A program made the position numbers and the translations under genes. Positions 10,017-19,083 of a stretch of 64,000 nucleotides of DNA are shown one piece after another. The stretch is from CAWIUB01 sp963839175 (GTDB taxonomy: Bacteria > Actinomycetota > Actinomycetes > Mycobacteriales > Jatrophihabitantaceae): assembly GCA_963839175.1 (NCBI GenBank), contig CAWIUB010000029.1:1-64000 (forward strand), read 5' to 3'. Every line of letters begins with the position of its first letter. Positions within the stretch are counted from its first letter, which is position 1. The notes beneath the pieces were generated by a model. That model was not told the DNA's origin and did no database searches. It worked only from the letters and a program-made list of their open reading frames with translations.

Positions 10017-10364
10017 CTACCCGCGCACTTTCACTCGAGCCTTCACGATCGATCGAACTGCCAGCAGGGCAACGACGGCGAGGACCTGGCCACCGAGGAC
10101 GATGCGGTTCACGTCGACCGCCGGCCGCCAGCTCAAGTCGTCGCCATGAATCAAGAACATTCCGACCGGACGGGCGACCATACCGAAGCCGCCGCCTGAG
10201 CCCTTCCCTTCACCACCTGGACCCTCGCCGCCGCCCCCGCCGGCACCGCCGAGAACCTTCGCCACCGCGATTACCGTCACGCCGTCCTTCTCATGCGGCT
10301 CGCCGAAGACTCGCTTTACCGTCAGAGTTTCTCTGGCTTGCTCGATCACGTCATGCGCATCCAT
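10017..10364 (-). CDS. GerW/YtfJ-family protein
   Basis: 115 aa. It opens MDAHDVIEQARETLTVKRVF, then GEPHEKDGVTVIAVAKV, a glycine-rich GGAGGGGGEGPGG loop, GGGFGMVARPVGMFLI and a C-terminal hydrophobic segment. This is the Spore_YtfJ (GerW) pattern, linked in Bacillus to spore germination but widespread in actinomycetes, where its role is undefined. Length is normal. It is monocistronic; start ATG 10364. Confidence 0.85.
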   Translation of the reverse strand: MDAHDVIEQARETLTVKRVFGEPHEKDGVTVIAVAKVLGGAGGGGGEGPGGEGKGSGGGFGMVARPVGMFLIHGDDLSWRPAVDVNRIVLGGQVLAVVALLAVRSIVKARVKVRG

Positions 10365-10706
10365 CGTTGCCCGCCTTCCTCACCTACCCAGACTCGTCCG
10401 CATCGACGTGTATCAGAAGACCTCGAAACCCCGCGACTGCACCCTCAGCGGCCTTCGGTAGCTACGGTTCGTACTGCGAAGGAGCCTGTCGCGGTGCTGC
10501 GCCCGCCGCATCAGCGGGGTGAACTCGGCGACGCCGCCGACCCTGAACCCGGATCCACCGCGTGAATTGGTGTGATCGTTTCCGATCGTCTTGTTGATCT
10601 TCACGTCGACTGGTCTGTTTGCGGGCGCGGTGATGCTGCCGGTCTGCCCGGCTCTTCCACGTTCTGGTGGTTCTCGGGGCCGTTGCGGGCCGGCGGATCG
10701 GAGGTG
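10365..10706. other. Right flank of gerW and outer end of the IS1380 copy
   Basis: No gene is seen. The outer end of IS1380 copy A should lie here, downstream of its transposase stop; no clear terminal repeat was found. Confidence 0.35.
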
Positions 10707-11781
10707 TCAGGCGGCGCGAGGTGGCCGATGCAGTACGTCGAACAGCTGCTGCCAGTCCTCGCGCCAGGGCCAGGCAGCCGGTAGGTGCAGGCTGATCCGG
10801 CGGGCCGAAGTAGCGATCCTGGCGGGGACCGAGATCAGCTGTCGGCGGATGGTGGCGCCGGTGGCGCGGGCGTGAAAGGTCGAGGCCAGCGTGCCGGCGG
10901 AGCGGGTGAGGTTGAACGCGATCGCGGCCAACACCAGCCATGCAGAATTGGCGGCAAACGACGCGGAGGGCAGGTGCGCCAAGGCGCCGCTTTTCAGGTT
11001 GGCGTTGACCTGTTCGATGACCGCGTGCTGGCGGTGGCAGGCTTCGGCGTCGAGCATCGACATGGGTGAGTCGGTGAACACGGCGTGGTGCCGGTAGGCC
11101 GCGAATAGGGCGTGCTGGCCAGCGGGGACGGTGCCCGTGTTGAGGCGTTTGACGCGGCGCACGATCAGCCGGCCGTCGATGTGCTCGCCCTTGCGCCTGG
11201 AGGTGAAGGTGGTGAAGTCGATCTCGGCGACCTCGGCGTCGGAGACCAGTCGCTGTTCGTCTTCGTCCCAGATCGCGCCGGGGTAGTGGATCGGTGTCCA
11301 CGCCTGCTCGTCGATGGCCGCGACGGTGCGGCGTACGGCCGGGTCCATCCGGGCGGTGACCGAGAACCCCGCGCCGGCGCGGATCGCGGCCGCGATGACG
11401 TCGTGGTTGTAGTAGGCCGAATCGGCCCGCAGGATCACCAGCCCGCCCGCCCCGGCTCTGCTGGCGGTGGCCAACGCGTCGGCGACCATCCGGGCGGCGC
11501 CGCGGGCCGAGTTCGTCGACCCTCGGCGCAGCCGGGAGGCGATAATCACCGGCGCGGCGGCCGGGGTGCTGAGTGTGGCCAGCAGCGCGTTGAGGCCCTT
11601 GACCTTGCTGTAGCCGTACCCGGTGCCCTGTTTGGTGTAACCGTGCGTGCCGCGGATGGTGTCATCGATATCGACGAACGCGATCTGATCGGCCGCGGGC
11701 AGCAGCGGCGTCCGTTGCGCCAGCCCTACCAGCAGGCTCGCGGCCAGCGAGTCGAGCTGACGCACATGCCCGAAGGTGAAC
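10707..11781 (-). pseudogene. IS1380 transposase copy A, C-terminal part
   Basis: Starting at the element junction the protein reads FTFGHVRQLDSLAA, FVDIDDTIR (first Asp), RADSAYYNHDV (second Asp), HRQHAVIEQVNANLKSG (Glu region) and LPAAWPWREDWQQL at the end, covering residues ~100 to the C-terminus of an IS1380 transposase. The missing N-terminus is at 14522-14825. Removing 11782-14521 restores GTFVRAFTFGHVRQLD without frame loss, so this copy was intact when a serine-recombinase element entered it. Confidence 0.88.
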
Positions 11782-13438
11782 ACCAATGGAACGCAAACGG
11801 TCATTGCTTGACGCCGGCTCCTTGGCTGGCTTGGTGCTTCTGGGTGATCGGGCTGCTGCACGCGGGCGGGTGTGTGCCAGGGGCGTGGTCGGGCCAGTGG
11901 GCGGGTTGTCGGCGAGGGGGATGCGCAGGCGAAGTTCGACGTTCCAGCCTTGGACGCGGGCGTCTTCGAGTACGAGCCGCAGTAGCTGCTGGCGTTGTGT
12001 GAAATCGAGGGTGTCGATGCCGTCCAGGGCGCGCTGGGCGAAGTCGGCGATGCCGTGTTGCAGCTGGTTGTCGGCGGCGAGTTCGCTTCGGCGGGCGAGA
12101 AGGATTTGCTGTTCCTGTTCGAGGCGTCGGGCGCGGGCGTCGATCTCGCGGGAGCGTCGTTGCATCTCGGCGTTGTCGATCACACCGGCTCGGTAGAGGT
12201 CGGCGACCCGGCCTCGTTCGGCGTGTGCGGTGGTGAGCCGGCGTTGCAGGCGGGCCAGTTGCGTGGCGAGCAGTTCGTCGTCGGGGCCCGGGGTGTGCCG
12301 GGCCAGCGCGGTCTCCGCGGTGGTGAGCAGGGCGGGGCGGGCGAGTAGCCGGCGCACTTGGTCGAAGACGAAGGTGTCGAGTTCGTCGGCTCGCACGCGC
12401 CGTTCGGGGCAGCGGCGGTCGGCGCCTCCGGCGCGCCACGGGTCGCGGTGCGGGCAGAAGTAGTAGCGGGTTGTGGTGCCGCGGCGCCGGGAGCGGTGGG
12501 CGCTGAGTTTGACGCCGCAGTGTGCGCAGCGCAGCAGCCGGCGCAGCAGGAACGTGTCCGGTTCGGTGCGCCGCGGGCTGTCGCTGGTGTTGGTGCGGGC
12601 CCTCGCCTCGGCGGCGTCGAGGGTGAACTGGTCGATGATCGCCGGGATGGGGATCTCGATCCACTCCTCGCGTGGGCGTGGGGTCTGCCGGGCGTGAGCC
12701 AGCGCTGGGTCGTAGCCGGTGTGGGTGCGGTTCCAGTACAGCCGGCCGGCGTAGGCCTCGTTGCTCAGGATGCGGCAGATGGTAGACAGCCGCCACATCG
12801 GTTTGCCTTCCGGTGAGGCGATCCCCTCAGCGGAGAGCGTGACGGCCAGGTGCCGCAGGCTGTGCCCGGCGAGGAAGTCGGTGAAGATGCGGCGCACGAC
12901 GGCCGCTTCGGGCTCGTGGATGATCAGGTGCACGGGGCGATCCGCGGTGCGGGACACGCGGCGGTAGCCGTAGGGCACCTTGGTGTACAGCACCTCGCCG
13001 GCGCGGGACCGATACAGCTTGCCGCGCCGCCCCCCGCTCGGCGAACTTGGCCCGTTCGTGCTCGGCGATCACGCCTTGGATCTGCACCAGCAGCCGCGCT
13101 TGGGGGTCATCGAGGGGTGGGGCGTCGGTGAACCGCACCGGCACCCGGTAGCGGGCCAGCTCGTCGAGGATGGGGATCTGGTAGGCGCAGGAGCGGGCCA
13201 GCCGGTCCGGGGACAGACACCAGACGGCGTCGATGAGGCCTGCTTCGGCCGCGTCGCGCAGCTGGTCCAGGCCGGGACGGTCCAGCCGGGCGCCGGAGTA
13301 GCCGTCATCGATGAACTCCTCGACCAACTCCTCGCCCTCGGCGGCGACCCGGGCCCGCAGCGTCTCCAGCTGCGAGCCGACCGTGCCCCGGGCTTCCTGG
13401 GTGTCGCTCGACACCCGGGCGTAGATGCCTACTCGCAT
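11662..13438 (-). pseudogene. Large serine recombinase 1 (frameshift in a G run)
   Basis: From ATG 13438, behind GAGGAAG: resolvase domain MRVGIYARVSSDTQEARGT (catalytic Ser in ARVSS), GYSGARLDRPGL, WCLSPDRLARS, ending EHERAKFAERG. A G6 run at ~13037-13042 breaks the frame; with G5 it continues GKLYRSRAGEVLYTKVPYGY, the recombinase domain, a zinc ribbon (CAHCGVKL ... YYFCPH) and a coiled coil near residues 400-480. The gene crosses the attachment core, so its stop (11662) lies in host IS1380 DNA and its last ~40 residues come from the target. It catalyses integration and excision. Confidence 0.85.
11777..11795. other. Left attachment junction of serine-recombinase element 1
   Basis: The core TGAAC at 11777-11781 is shared with 14522-14526. 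Six bases inside it lies GGAACGCA (11788-11795), the inverted counterpart of TGCGTTCC at 14509-14516. In circular form these would flank the core as an attP dyad. Confidence 0.8.
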
Positions 13439-13773
13439 CGTGTCTTCCTCGTATTCAGCCTGCCGGTCGTTGTCGTGGCCGTGGCGTGCCGGCCCGGGTC
13501 GGGGCGCTCGGTGTCGAGCAGGAGCCGGTAGCAGGCCGTCAGGGCGGCCAGGCGTGGGTCGGCGTAAGGCGTCCAGGCGGCGCGGGCCGCGCCGATCAGG
13601 TGGGTGGTGAACACCGGCTCGGCGTCCGGCCAGGCGATCAACCCGGCCAGGCCGCGGCGGGCGAACCGGGCGGCGGCCAGTTCGTCGGGTAGCCGGCCAG
13701 TCGCCAGCACCGCGACGCGCAGCCGCTCGTAGAGCTGCTGCGGCGGGTCCGCCGGCGGCCAGAACCGGATCAT
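13429..13773 (-). CDS. Small YERLR protein of serine-recombinase element 1
   Basis: 114 aa, start ATG 13773 overlapping the preceding stop by four bases (ATGA) and overlapping the recombinase start by ten, so it sits in a tightly coupled operon. It reads QQLYERLRVAVLATG, FARRGLAGLIAW and FTTHLIGAARAAW. The block YERLR...RRGLAGLIAW resembles YEQLR...TRKGVTAWRR in the small protein of element 2. No known domain is recognised; the constant position next to the recombinase suggests an accessory factor. Confidence 0.7.
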   Translation of the reverse strand: MIRFWPPADPPQQLYERLRVAVLATGRLPDELAAARFARRGLAGLIAWPDAEPVFTTHLIGAARAAWTPYADPRLAALTACYRLLLDTERPDPGRHATATTTTGRLNTRKTRCE

Positions 13774-14207
13774 CGTCGCCGGGCCCGCTGCACGGTGCGT
13801 GGGTGCAGGCGCACCCCGAGCTGATCGGCCACCGCTGCGGCGGCCTCGGCCGCGGAGCAGGGACCGAGGCCATCGAGGAAGGCCTGCACGTCCTCGGTGA
13901 GCTTGCTCGGCCCTTTGCGGCCACGGCGCTCATCGAGCAGGCCGCTCATTCCTGCCCGGGCGAATGCGGCGGCCACCAGGTAGAACTCGGCCCGGGAGTA
14001 GCCGTGCATGCCGGCCGCTGCGGTGACCGTGTCGCCGTCGGCGAAGTGGGCCCGCAGCATCTCGTACTTCACCTGGACCTTGTCCCGCGCGAAGAAGAAC
14101 GGGTCCCCGCAGCCGAACAGCGGCGCGGTCACCGCGTCGGGACGGGGATGGGCCAGCCCAGCGGCCTGCAGCACCTGCCGGCGGCTGGTGGTGCTGGTAT
14201 TGCTCAT
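13770..14207 (-). CDS. Helix-turn-helix helper protein of element 1
   Basis: 145 aa from ATG 14207 behind GAGGTGAGG, which excludes the upstream ATG 14246. Residues ~30-55 read DPFFFARDKVQVKYEMLRAH, followed by VTAAAGMHGYSRAEFYLVAA, a homeodomain-like HTH, a linker GLLDERRGRKGPSKL and a second HTH-like end LGVRLHPRTVQRA. The arrangement resembles the DNA-binding half of IS630-type transposases without the DDE domain. A close homologue opens element 2. It is probably a regulator or directionality/target factor for the recombinase. Confidence 0.8.
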   Translation of the reverse strand: MSNTSTTSRRQVLQAAGLAHPRPDAVTAPLFGCGDPFFFARDKVQVKYEMLRAHFADGDTVTAAAGMHGYSRAEFYLVAAAFARAGMSGLLDERRGRKGPSKLTEDVQAFLDGLGPCSAAEAAAAVADQLGVRLHPRTVQRARRR

Positions 14208-14508
14208 GAGCCTCACCTCCGCCCGCGACGGTAAGAACATGCCCAATGAATGTCCAGCATTATTTGCCGTGCCGCGGCAAGCATTTCAGAGTCGCACCTA
14301 AATCTGGCTGGAATTACAAGAATCATCGAGTTAGATAGTCTTTGAGCGAGCAGAGTCACGACATATAGCCCTGACACCAGGAGCGAAATCGCTAGACACT
14401 CTTCGCCGCCGTGCGACGTCGGCCGCCCGACCCGGGCTGCGGCCCCGGCGGCAGATGAATCCCCGAACCGCGAGCATCAAGCACTACCCGGGTGCGAAAC
14501 ACCAGCTC
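14208..14508. promoter_or_regulatory. Upstream region of the element 1 operon
   Basis: About 300 bases between the HTH gene and the right junction. The promoter should be here. It holds TTGCC/GGCAA arms near 14260-14275 and AT-richer DNA at 14300-14380; no consensus promoter was assigned. Confidence 0.35.
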
Positions 14509-14526
14509 TGCGTTCCGCGCATGAAC
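14509..14526. other. Right attachment junction of serine-recombinase element 1
   Basis: TGCGTTCC (14509-14516), five bases, then the core TGAAC (14522-14526), which leads straight into IS1380 codons. It pairs with the left junction to form a symmetric attP. Confidence 0.8.
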
Positions 14527-14825
14527 GCGCGCACGAACGTGCCCAGCGTGGACGGCGCAGGCACCACGTCGAACACCCGGCGCATGCCGCCGTGCCGCAG
14601 CAGGTCCATGTCATCGATGCTGTCCGCGCCGGCGACCATCCCGGCGACCAGCGCCGGCACCTTCAACCGCGCGTTCGGTGACGGCACGCTCAGCTTGTCG
14701 GCGACCAGCTCGGCGAGCCCGCACGACGCGGCCAACGCCATCGCCGGCTCCAGCCCCGCGCACGAGACCAGATTCGGATCGTCGAAGCCTGCTGACACAG
14801 CCGACGGAGCGTGAGAAACTTGCAT
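14522..14825 (-). pseudogene. IS1380 transposase copy A, N-terminal part
   Basis: From TTG/ATG 14825 the protein reads MQVSHAPSAVSAGFDDPNLV, ALAASCGLAELVADKL, VAGMVAGADSIDDMDLLRHG and APSTLGTFVRAF, the conserved IS1380 N-terminal domain. It stops matching the family exactly at the TGAAC core. The remaining two thirds is at 10707-11781. The outer terminal repeat should lie to its right (14826-14930) but was not resolved. Confidence 0.88.
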
Positions 14826-15489
14826 CTCGCGAATGCCCTCCTGTTGAGGCTAAATGTGACTGTCGCAAGCCACATTCTCCTTGCACAGCAGGGCATTCGT
14901 CCGTTACGACAGGCGGCAAACGCCTAATTGGACGGTGGATTCAGGCTGAATGACTCAGGACGCGAAGACCACCGTATTCGACTCATCTACACATTCGTTG
15001 CGCGTGCGCCACGGCGAACCACGGACGCGCACTCATGTCGAGACACACCAAGCGTCGTGGCGGGCCGTGATCAGCGCACATCGCCGACAGCCGCGAGCCA
15101 GCTCTGCCGATACCGCGAACGTAGGACGGCGCTAACGTCGTCGTAGCCAGACGTTCGCAGCGACGTAGGCCCGAGATCACAAGCCTTCAGTTCCATCGAC
15201 GGCCACGCTGGCTTCCTCAGGCCGGTCGAGCTCGGGTGCCGCACCGTGTATTCGGCTCACGGAGGTGCGCGCACGATCCGATCCGTGCGGGCCAGCTGCC
15301 TCAGTCATGGCGCTCAGAGGGATCGTTAGGGCGCGAGGGTGAATCGAACGCTCATGCCGAACAGCGAGCGTTTGCTTCGTGATGACCCTCACCGACGAGC
15401 AGCATGCGACGGACCCAGAACTGCGGCCCGTCGTGGCCCGGGCCGCGCGGCTCCCTGGTGTGGCGCGAGTCCGCTGGTACGGGTGGCTG
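14826..15489. other. Gene-free stretch with a possible vapC scrap
   Basis: No intact gene. On the minus strand around 15060-15170 short words (ANV, GYDD, TGTGCGCTGATCAC) recall the C-terminal half of the vapC gene at 5872, but too scattered to call. Confidence 0.3.
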
Positions 15490-15826
15490 CTACTTCTGCT
15501 GAGCGGCGAGAGCCTCCATGTTTTCGTACAGTTCGGGGACCCCGTGTTTCTCGCGTGCCTTGAGCGCGGCCGGCGCGACGCGTGCCCAGGCGCCGGACAC
15601 CCATAGCCAATCGAGGATGAGGCCGGTGTCGAGCAGCCCGTTCTTGGTGAGCGTTCCTACCGTTTTCCCCGAATGCCAGGACGGTATTGACCGGCTCGTC
15701 GCGTTCAGTCGCCGACTCGGGATCGAAGTCGTTGGCGAAGATAGCCCTCATTGCGGCCTGCAATCCCAGGCTGGTCCCCCACTGCGCAACCTGGGCAAGC
15801 AGCGCAGCGTCTTCTCGGTCAGCCAT
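15490..15826 (-). pseudogene. Small DUF4760-like protein, one frameshift
   Basis: From ATG 15826: MADREDAALLAQVAQWGTSL, IFANDFDPES and EPVNTVLAFGE; then one base is lost in a G4-A4 run near 15665 and the second half continues VGTLTKNGLLDTGLILDWLW, APAALKAREKHGVPELYENM and EALAAQQK to a natural stop at 15490. The restored ~112-aa helical protein resembles DUF4760-type proteins from memory. Function unknown. It is monocistronic. Confidence 0.6.
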
Positions 15827-16190
15827 GAACAGTGCGCAGCGCCTACTTTCTTTCCGGGGTTGACCGCACCACGGGCCACGCAGCGAACCGGCCGCGCCGC
15901 CCGGGAGCACCTCGGCGGTGGCGTAGCGCTGCTGCCGCTGTACTGAGATCGCTGCTGTCCGTGCGAGCGATCAATGACAGCTGACCGGACGCAATCATCT
16001 GCACCGGTCGTTCGTTGCGGCGGGTGGTGGCAAGTCTTGTGTTCGTGGTTTCCAGTCACGCCCGCGGAGCTCGATTCCGCGGGCGTAATGTGTCCTGATC
16101 AGGACGGAATGGCAGGCCGCCGCAAGAGACCGCGGCCCAGATCCGGCACTTTGCGGGCCTGCCTACGCTCTCCTGAAAGGAGCGGCCGCC
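15827..16190. other. Leader region before the cold-shock gene
   Basis: No gene. It should contain the csp promoter and a long 5' leader, as is usual for csp genes; no specific structure was assigned. Confidence 0.35.
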
Positions 16191-16397
16191 ATGGCACAGG
16201 GAACAGTGAAGTGGTTCAACGCCGAGAAAGGCTTCGGCTTCATCGCCGTCGAAGGCGGCGGAGCGGACGTATTCGTCCACTACTCCGCCATCGCCGACAC
16301 CGGCGGCTACCGCAGCCTCAACGAGAGCCAGCGGGTGGAATTCGAGATCACCCAGGGCCCCAAGGGCCCGCAGGCCGCCAACGTCCGCGTTGTTTGA
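16191..16397 (+). CDS. Cold-shock / CspA-family RNA-binding protein
   Basis: 68 aa, ATG 16191 behind GAAAGGAG. RNP1 KGFGFI and RNP2 DVFVHYSAI are both intact in a single S1-like cold-shock domain: MAQGTVKWFNAEKGFGFI at the N-terminus and PKGPQAANVRVV at the end. It binds single-stranded RNA/DNA as a chaperone. The length is standard for actinobacterial Csp proteins. It is monocistronic. Confidence 0.95.
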   Translation: MAQGTVKWFNAEKGFGFIAVEGGGADVFVHYSAIADTGGYRSLNESQRVEFEITQGPKGPQAANVRVV

Positions 16398-16770
16398 GCG
16401 CACCAGGATCTCGCTGGGTTGTAATCCCTGAATCCGTCGCGACTCTGATTGGCGGATCTTCGCCTGTTGATCTCCGTTGGTGCTGTCCCCGTCGCTGCTG
16501 GCCGCAGCGCAGTGGCAGATCAGTGCAGTTACCGGCCTGACGCCCTGCGTCAGTTGGCCAGCTGGCCGGCACTACCAGAACGCGAGCCTCGCCGGGGGCG
16601 GTATGCCGTTGGCCCGGCGGAAGAATGCGCCGCCCCGCTCGCCGCCGGAGAATGGCGGCCAGATCATCCCGGCAGTACCGCCATTCCCCACCGCCCGCGG
16701 TCAGCACCGCGCGCGGCAGCAACCCGTCCCGCCGCCACCGGTGCAATGTGCTGCGGTGCACCCCCAGCAA
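16348..16770 (-). CDS. Possible small MerR/excisionase-type DNA-binding protein
   Basis: The N-terminus (TTG 16770) reads LLGVHRSTLHRWRRDGLLP, then GGGEWRYCRDDLAAILRR, a MerR-like helix-turn-helix with wing. In-frame residues LRPGEAAA lie just upstream, completing the first helix, but no start codon serves them. The last ~70 residues are low-complexity, and the 3' end is antisense to the cold-shock gene, so the true end may be earlier. It could be a remnant. Confidence 0.4.
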   Translation of the reverse strand: MLGVHRSTLHRWRRDGLLPRAVLTAGGGEWRYCRDDLAAILRRRAGRRILPPGQRHTAPGEARVLVVPASWPTDAGRQAGNCTDLPLRCGQQRRGQHQRRSTGEDPPIRVATDSGITTQRDPGALKQRGRWRPAGPWGPG

Positions 16771-16789
16771 CGCCGCCGCCTCCCCCGGC

Positions 16790-16985
16790 CTCAGCCAGGT
16801 TTTCTCGTCGATCCGCGCTGCGTGTCAGCCCCACCACCGGCGCCATCGCCGCCGCCGGCCACCCCGCCTCGGCGAGCACCGCCATCAGCCGCCCGGTCGC
16901 CGCCCGAGCCACCTGCCGCTGCCCGCCCGGGCCTGCGCCTCCACCCGCCGGGCGACGGTCAGCGCACGCAAAACCCCGGCGGGTA
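16790..16985 (-). pseudogene. Decayed small HTH-like gene
   Basis: Two frames combine into VLRALTVARRVEAQARAGSG and then ATGRLMAVLAEAGWPAA and MAPVVGLTRS, a helical protein with an HTH-like end, joined by one frameshift near 16915. It directly precedes the MerR-like frame and may once have been its operon partner. Identification is tentative. Confidence 0.3.
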
Positions 16986-17540
16986 GGACAGCAGCAGACG
17001 GCACGCCCCCGCAGTATCTACAGACGACGCGCTTCAAACCACTTCGTCTATGTGATCGGTCGTGCCAGGCACGGCGACATAACCATGGTTGTCGTTGTCG
17101 CCTGGTCGCGCGGCACCGCCGTTGACGGCCTTTGGCACGGCGAGCCCACCCTCGAAAGGCAGGGCTTGGCGGGGCGCACGGCCACTCGATACCCAGACGC
17201 CCCGCGTCGTTCAAAAAGCACGACTTGTCGCCGCTCGGTTGAGCACTCATGCGGTGTTGGCGCGGCGGTCACCCTGGGGTCGCCGCCGATCGGTACGCCG
17301 AGGCCGTGGAGCGGGCTTCGCGGCCACTCGGTCTCCCCGACGTTCTGTGCGGGCGATCCTTTGCAACTTGGCTACGCCGCAACGGCACGGTCGGAATCAC
17401 GACCGAACTCGTGGCGCCGTCCCAGCCAGAGCTTGATCTCCGCTGCTGCAACCGGTCGATGACGCCCGGCACCGGGCACGATACTCGTGGACCGCCGAAG
17501 CCTCGGGCCGCTGGGCATCGGGTCCACCGAGACGAGCGCG
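16986..17540. other. Gene-free stretch
   Basis: No family motif in any frame. Confidence 0.35.
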
Positions 17541-17544
17541 GTTG

Positions 17545-17880
17545 TTTGCAGGTTCGAGCCGCGGTGCGGCCGCCGTTGCCCTCGCCCGGGGCAGGGTGGG
17601 AACCTTCAAGACGCGGCGGGGAAGACGCGGACCCTCCAGGGGGTGCGTAGCTCCTACCGGCCGTCGCCCGTGACAGGGGTCCCTCTCGGGACCTCGTGAA
17701 CGGGCGTGCGTGGAGGCGTGGCGGATCTTCGCAGCCCCGGGGGGAGGACGCTCCCCGCCACGTCTCCACATCAATGATGCTCCGGAACTACCAGGGTGTA
17801 ACTGACCGGTCCGCGACCACAAGCGGCTCGCCGACACCCACGCAGCAGAGCACGGCCCCTGACGACGGGGGTGCTTTCTT
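17545..17880 (+). ncRNA. Candidate structured RNA
   Basis: Gene-poor, very GC-rich sequence with a long hairpin: TGGAGGCGTGGCGG at 17711-17724 pairs with 17755-17768 (14 base pairs, one G-U), enclosing a loop with CCCCGG/GGGGAGG pieces. Further GC stems (for example around 17640-17705) precede it, and a terminator-like hairpin closes the stretch at 17850-17880. No known class (tmRNA, RNase P, 6C, group II intron) was recognised. It is inferred only from structure and absence of codons; strand is set by the terminator. Confidence 0.3.
17850..17880 (+). terminator. Rho-independent terminator candidate
   Basis: GCAC...CCCC pairs with CGGGG...GTGC across a six-base loop at 17850-17874, followed by TTTCTT. 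It would end a transcript from the left. Confidence 0.45.
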
Positions 17881-18120
17881 GACAGACCCGCCGATGCCGC
17901 CTCACACCCGGTGAGCGCCGAAGACAGGATCGTGAAGGGCGCAGGTAGCGCCCAGCCGTGGCCTGCAGCTCGCTTATGCTGGCCGACTCGGACTGGACTG
18001 CTGGTGGGGAACGGGGGCGTCACCAGGTGCTTGCCGAGCGTTGTCGTGCGTGTTGACTTGTCGGCACCGTGGGTTCATCCGCCGACGGTGTGCTGCTCGC
18101 ATGCTGGGTACGGCCGTGGC

Positions 18121-18996
18121 ATGACTGTGACCGTGACGGCGCGGGAGTCGCCGGTCGCGGTGCAGCCGGTGGGGGTGCTGGTGACGGCAGCGGGTCCGCG
18201 GATGCGCCCGGTGCTGCACGAGTTGGCGCTGCCCACCTTCGCCCGGTTCGCGGCGCGCTGGGGATACCAGCTGCAGGTCAGCGACGTGCCGGCCGACGGC
18301 GACGGCGCGGACGGCGCCGCGCAGCGGGCCAAGTGGGCGAAGATCGATCTGTTGCGCCGCGCGCTGACCCGGTACCCGCTCGCGGTCTGGCTGGACGCGG
18401 ACGTGCTGATCGTCCGCGACGACGAGGACATCGCCTCGCATTTGCATCCGGACCATTTTCACGCGCTCGTGATGGAGCAGGTGCCCCACGAGCATCGCGT
18501 CAACCCCAACACCGGGGTGTGGGTGATGCGCTCCTGCCCAACCACGTTCCGGTTCCTGGACGCCGTGCAGGCCGCCGGACCGCAACCCGGCCCCTGGGCC
18601 GACCAGGGCGCCGTGCTCGCCGTGTTGGGGTGGGACCGCGGCGATCAGCAGCACTGGTGGGCGCGACCGGGCGGCGGCAGCCGGTACCTATCCGCCACCA
18701 GCTGGCTGCCACCCGGGTGGAACCAGCCCTACCTCGGCGGGCGGGTACCAGAGAACCTGTTCAACAGCAGCGCCGCCTCCTACCGGGGACGCCCCACCGT
18801 CCCCGACCCGCACGCGATCCACTTCATGGGGATGACCCGCGACGCCCGCTACCGGCACATGGCCCAGGTCGCCGCCACGCTGCCACCGGCACCCCACCCA
18901 CATCGCCCCGGCGACGCCGGCCGAGGAGACCGCGGCGGCCCTGGAACAACTCGTCGCGGACGGCATGATCCGCCACCTCGGCGTGTCGAACTATGA
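18121..18996 (+). CDS. Putative glycosyltransferase (nucleotide-sugar fold)
   Basis: ATG 18121. Residues ~15-250 show a GT-A fold: VGVLVTAAGPRMRPVLHELA at the start, KWAKIDLLRRALTRYPLAVW followed by LDADVLIV (DxD metal-binding motif) and HRVNPNTGVWVMR, then WADQGAVLAVLGW and HAIHFMGM near the end. This matches galactosyltransferase/GMA12-like proteins. After ~residue 258 the protein runs into DNA that in another frame is an aldo/keto reductase fragment, so its last ~35 residues are probably foreign and the native C-terminus may be lost. Acceptor unknown. Confidence 0.7.
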   Translation: MTVTVTARESPVAVQPVGVLVTAAGPRMRPVLHELALPTFARFAARWGYQLQVSDVPADGDGADGAAQRAKWAKIDLLRRALTRYPLAVWLDADVLIVRDDEDIASHLHPDHFHALVMEQVPHEHRVNPNTGVWVMRSCPTTFRFLDAVQAAGPQPGPWADQGAVLAVLGWDRGDQQHWWARPGGGSRYLSATSWLPPGWNQPYLGGRVPENLFNSSAASYRGRPTVPDPHAIHFMGMTRDARYRHMAQVAATLPPAPHPHRPGDAGRGDRGGPGTTRRGRHDPPPRRVEL

Positions 18997-19082
18997 CGCC
19001 AAACAGATCGATGAGCTGAGTGAGCACGGCCGGGTCGAGACGCTTCAGCCGCCGTATCACATGTTCCGGCGTGGCCGGCCGT
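18895..19082 (+). pseudogene. Aldo/keto reductase internal fragment
   Basis: A frame distinct from the glycosyltransferase reads PAEETAAALEQLVADGMIRH, LGVSNYDAKQIDEL and VETLQPPYHMFRR. LGVSNY and QPPYH are hallmarks of the AKR barrel. Both ends of the gene are missing, so this is a ~60-residue relic fused at a rearrangement junction. Confidence 0.7.
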
Positions 19083-19083
19083 A

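Larger units (their letters stand above)
11782..14521 (-). mobile_element. Serine-recombinase element 1, nested in IS1380 copy A
   Basis: 2.74 kb with three overlapping genes on the minus strand: helix-turn-helix protein, small YERLR protein and large serine recombinase. Ends are defined by the shared 5-base core TGAAC and inward inverted arms. No direct duplication beyond the core is present, as expected for serine-recombinase integration. Excision in silico restores the IS1380 reading frame. Confidence 0.85.

Noticed and set aside
14983..15180. Second vapC relic
   Set aside because: Only a few short words match the C-terminus of vapC and they need several frame changes; chance is not excluded.
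17500..17880. tmRNA, RNase P RNA, 6C RNA or group II intron
   Set aside because: None of the conserved sequence signatures of these classes is present.
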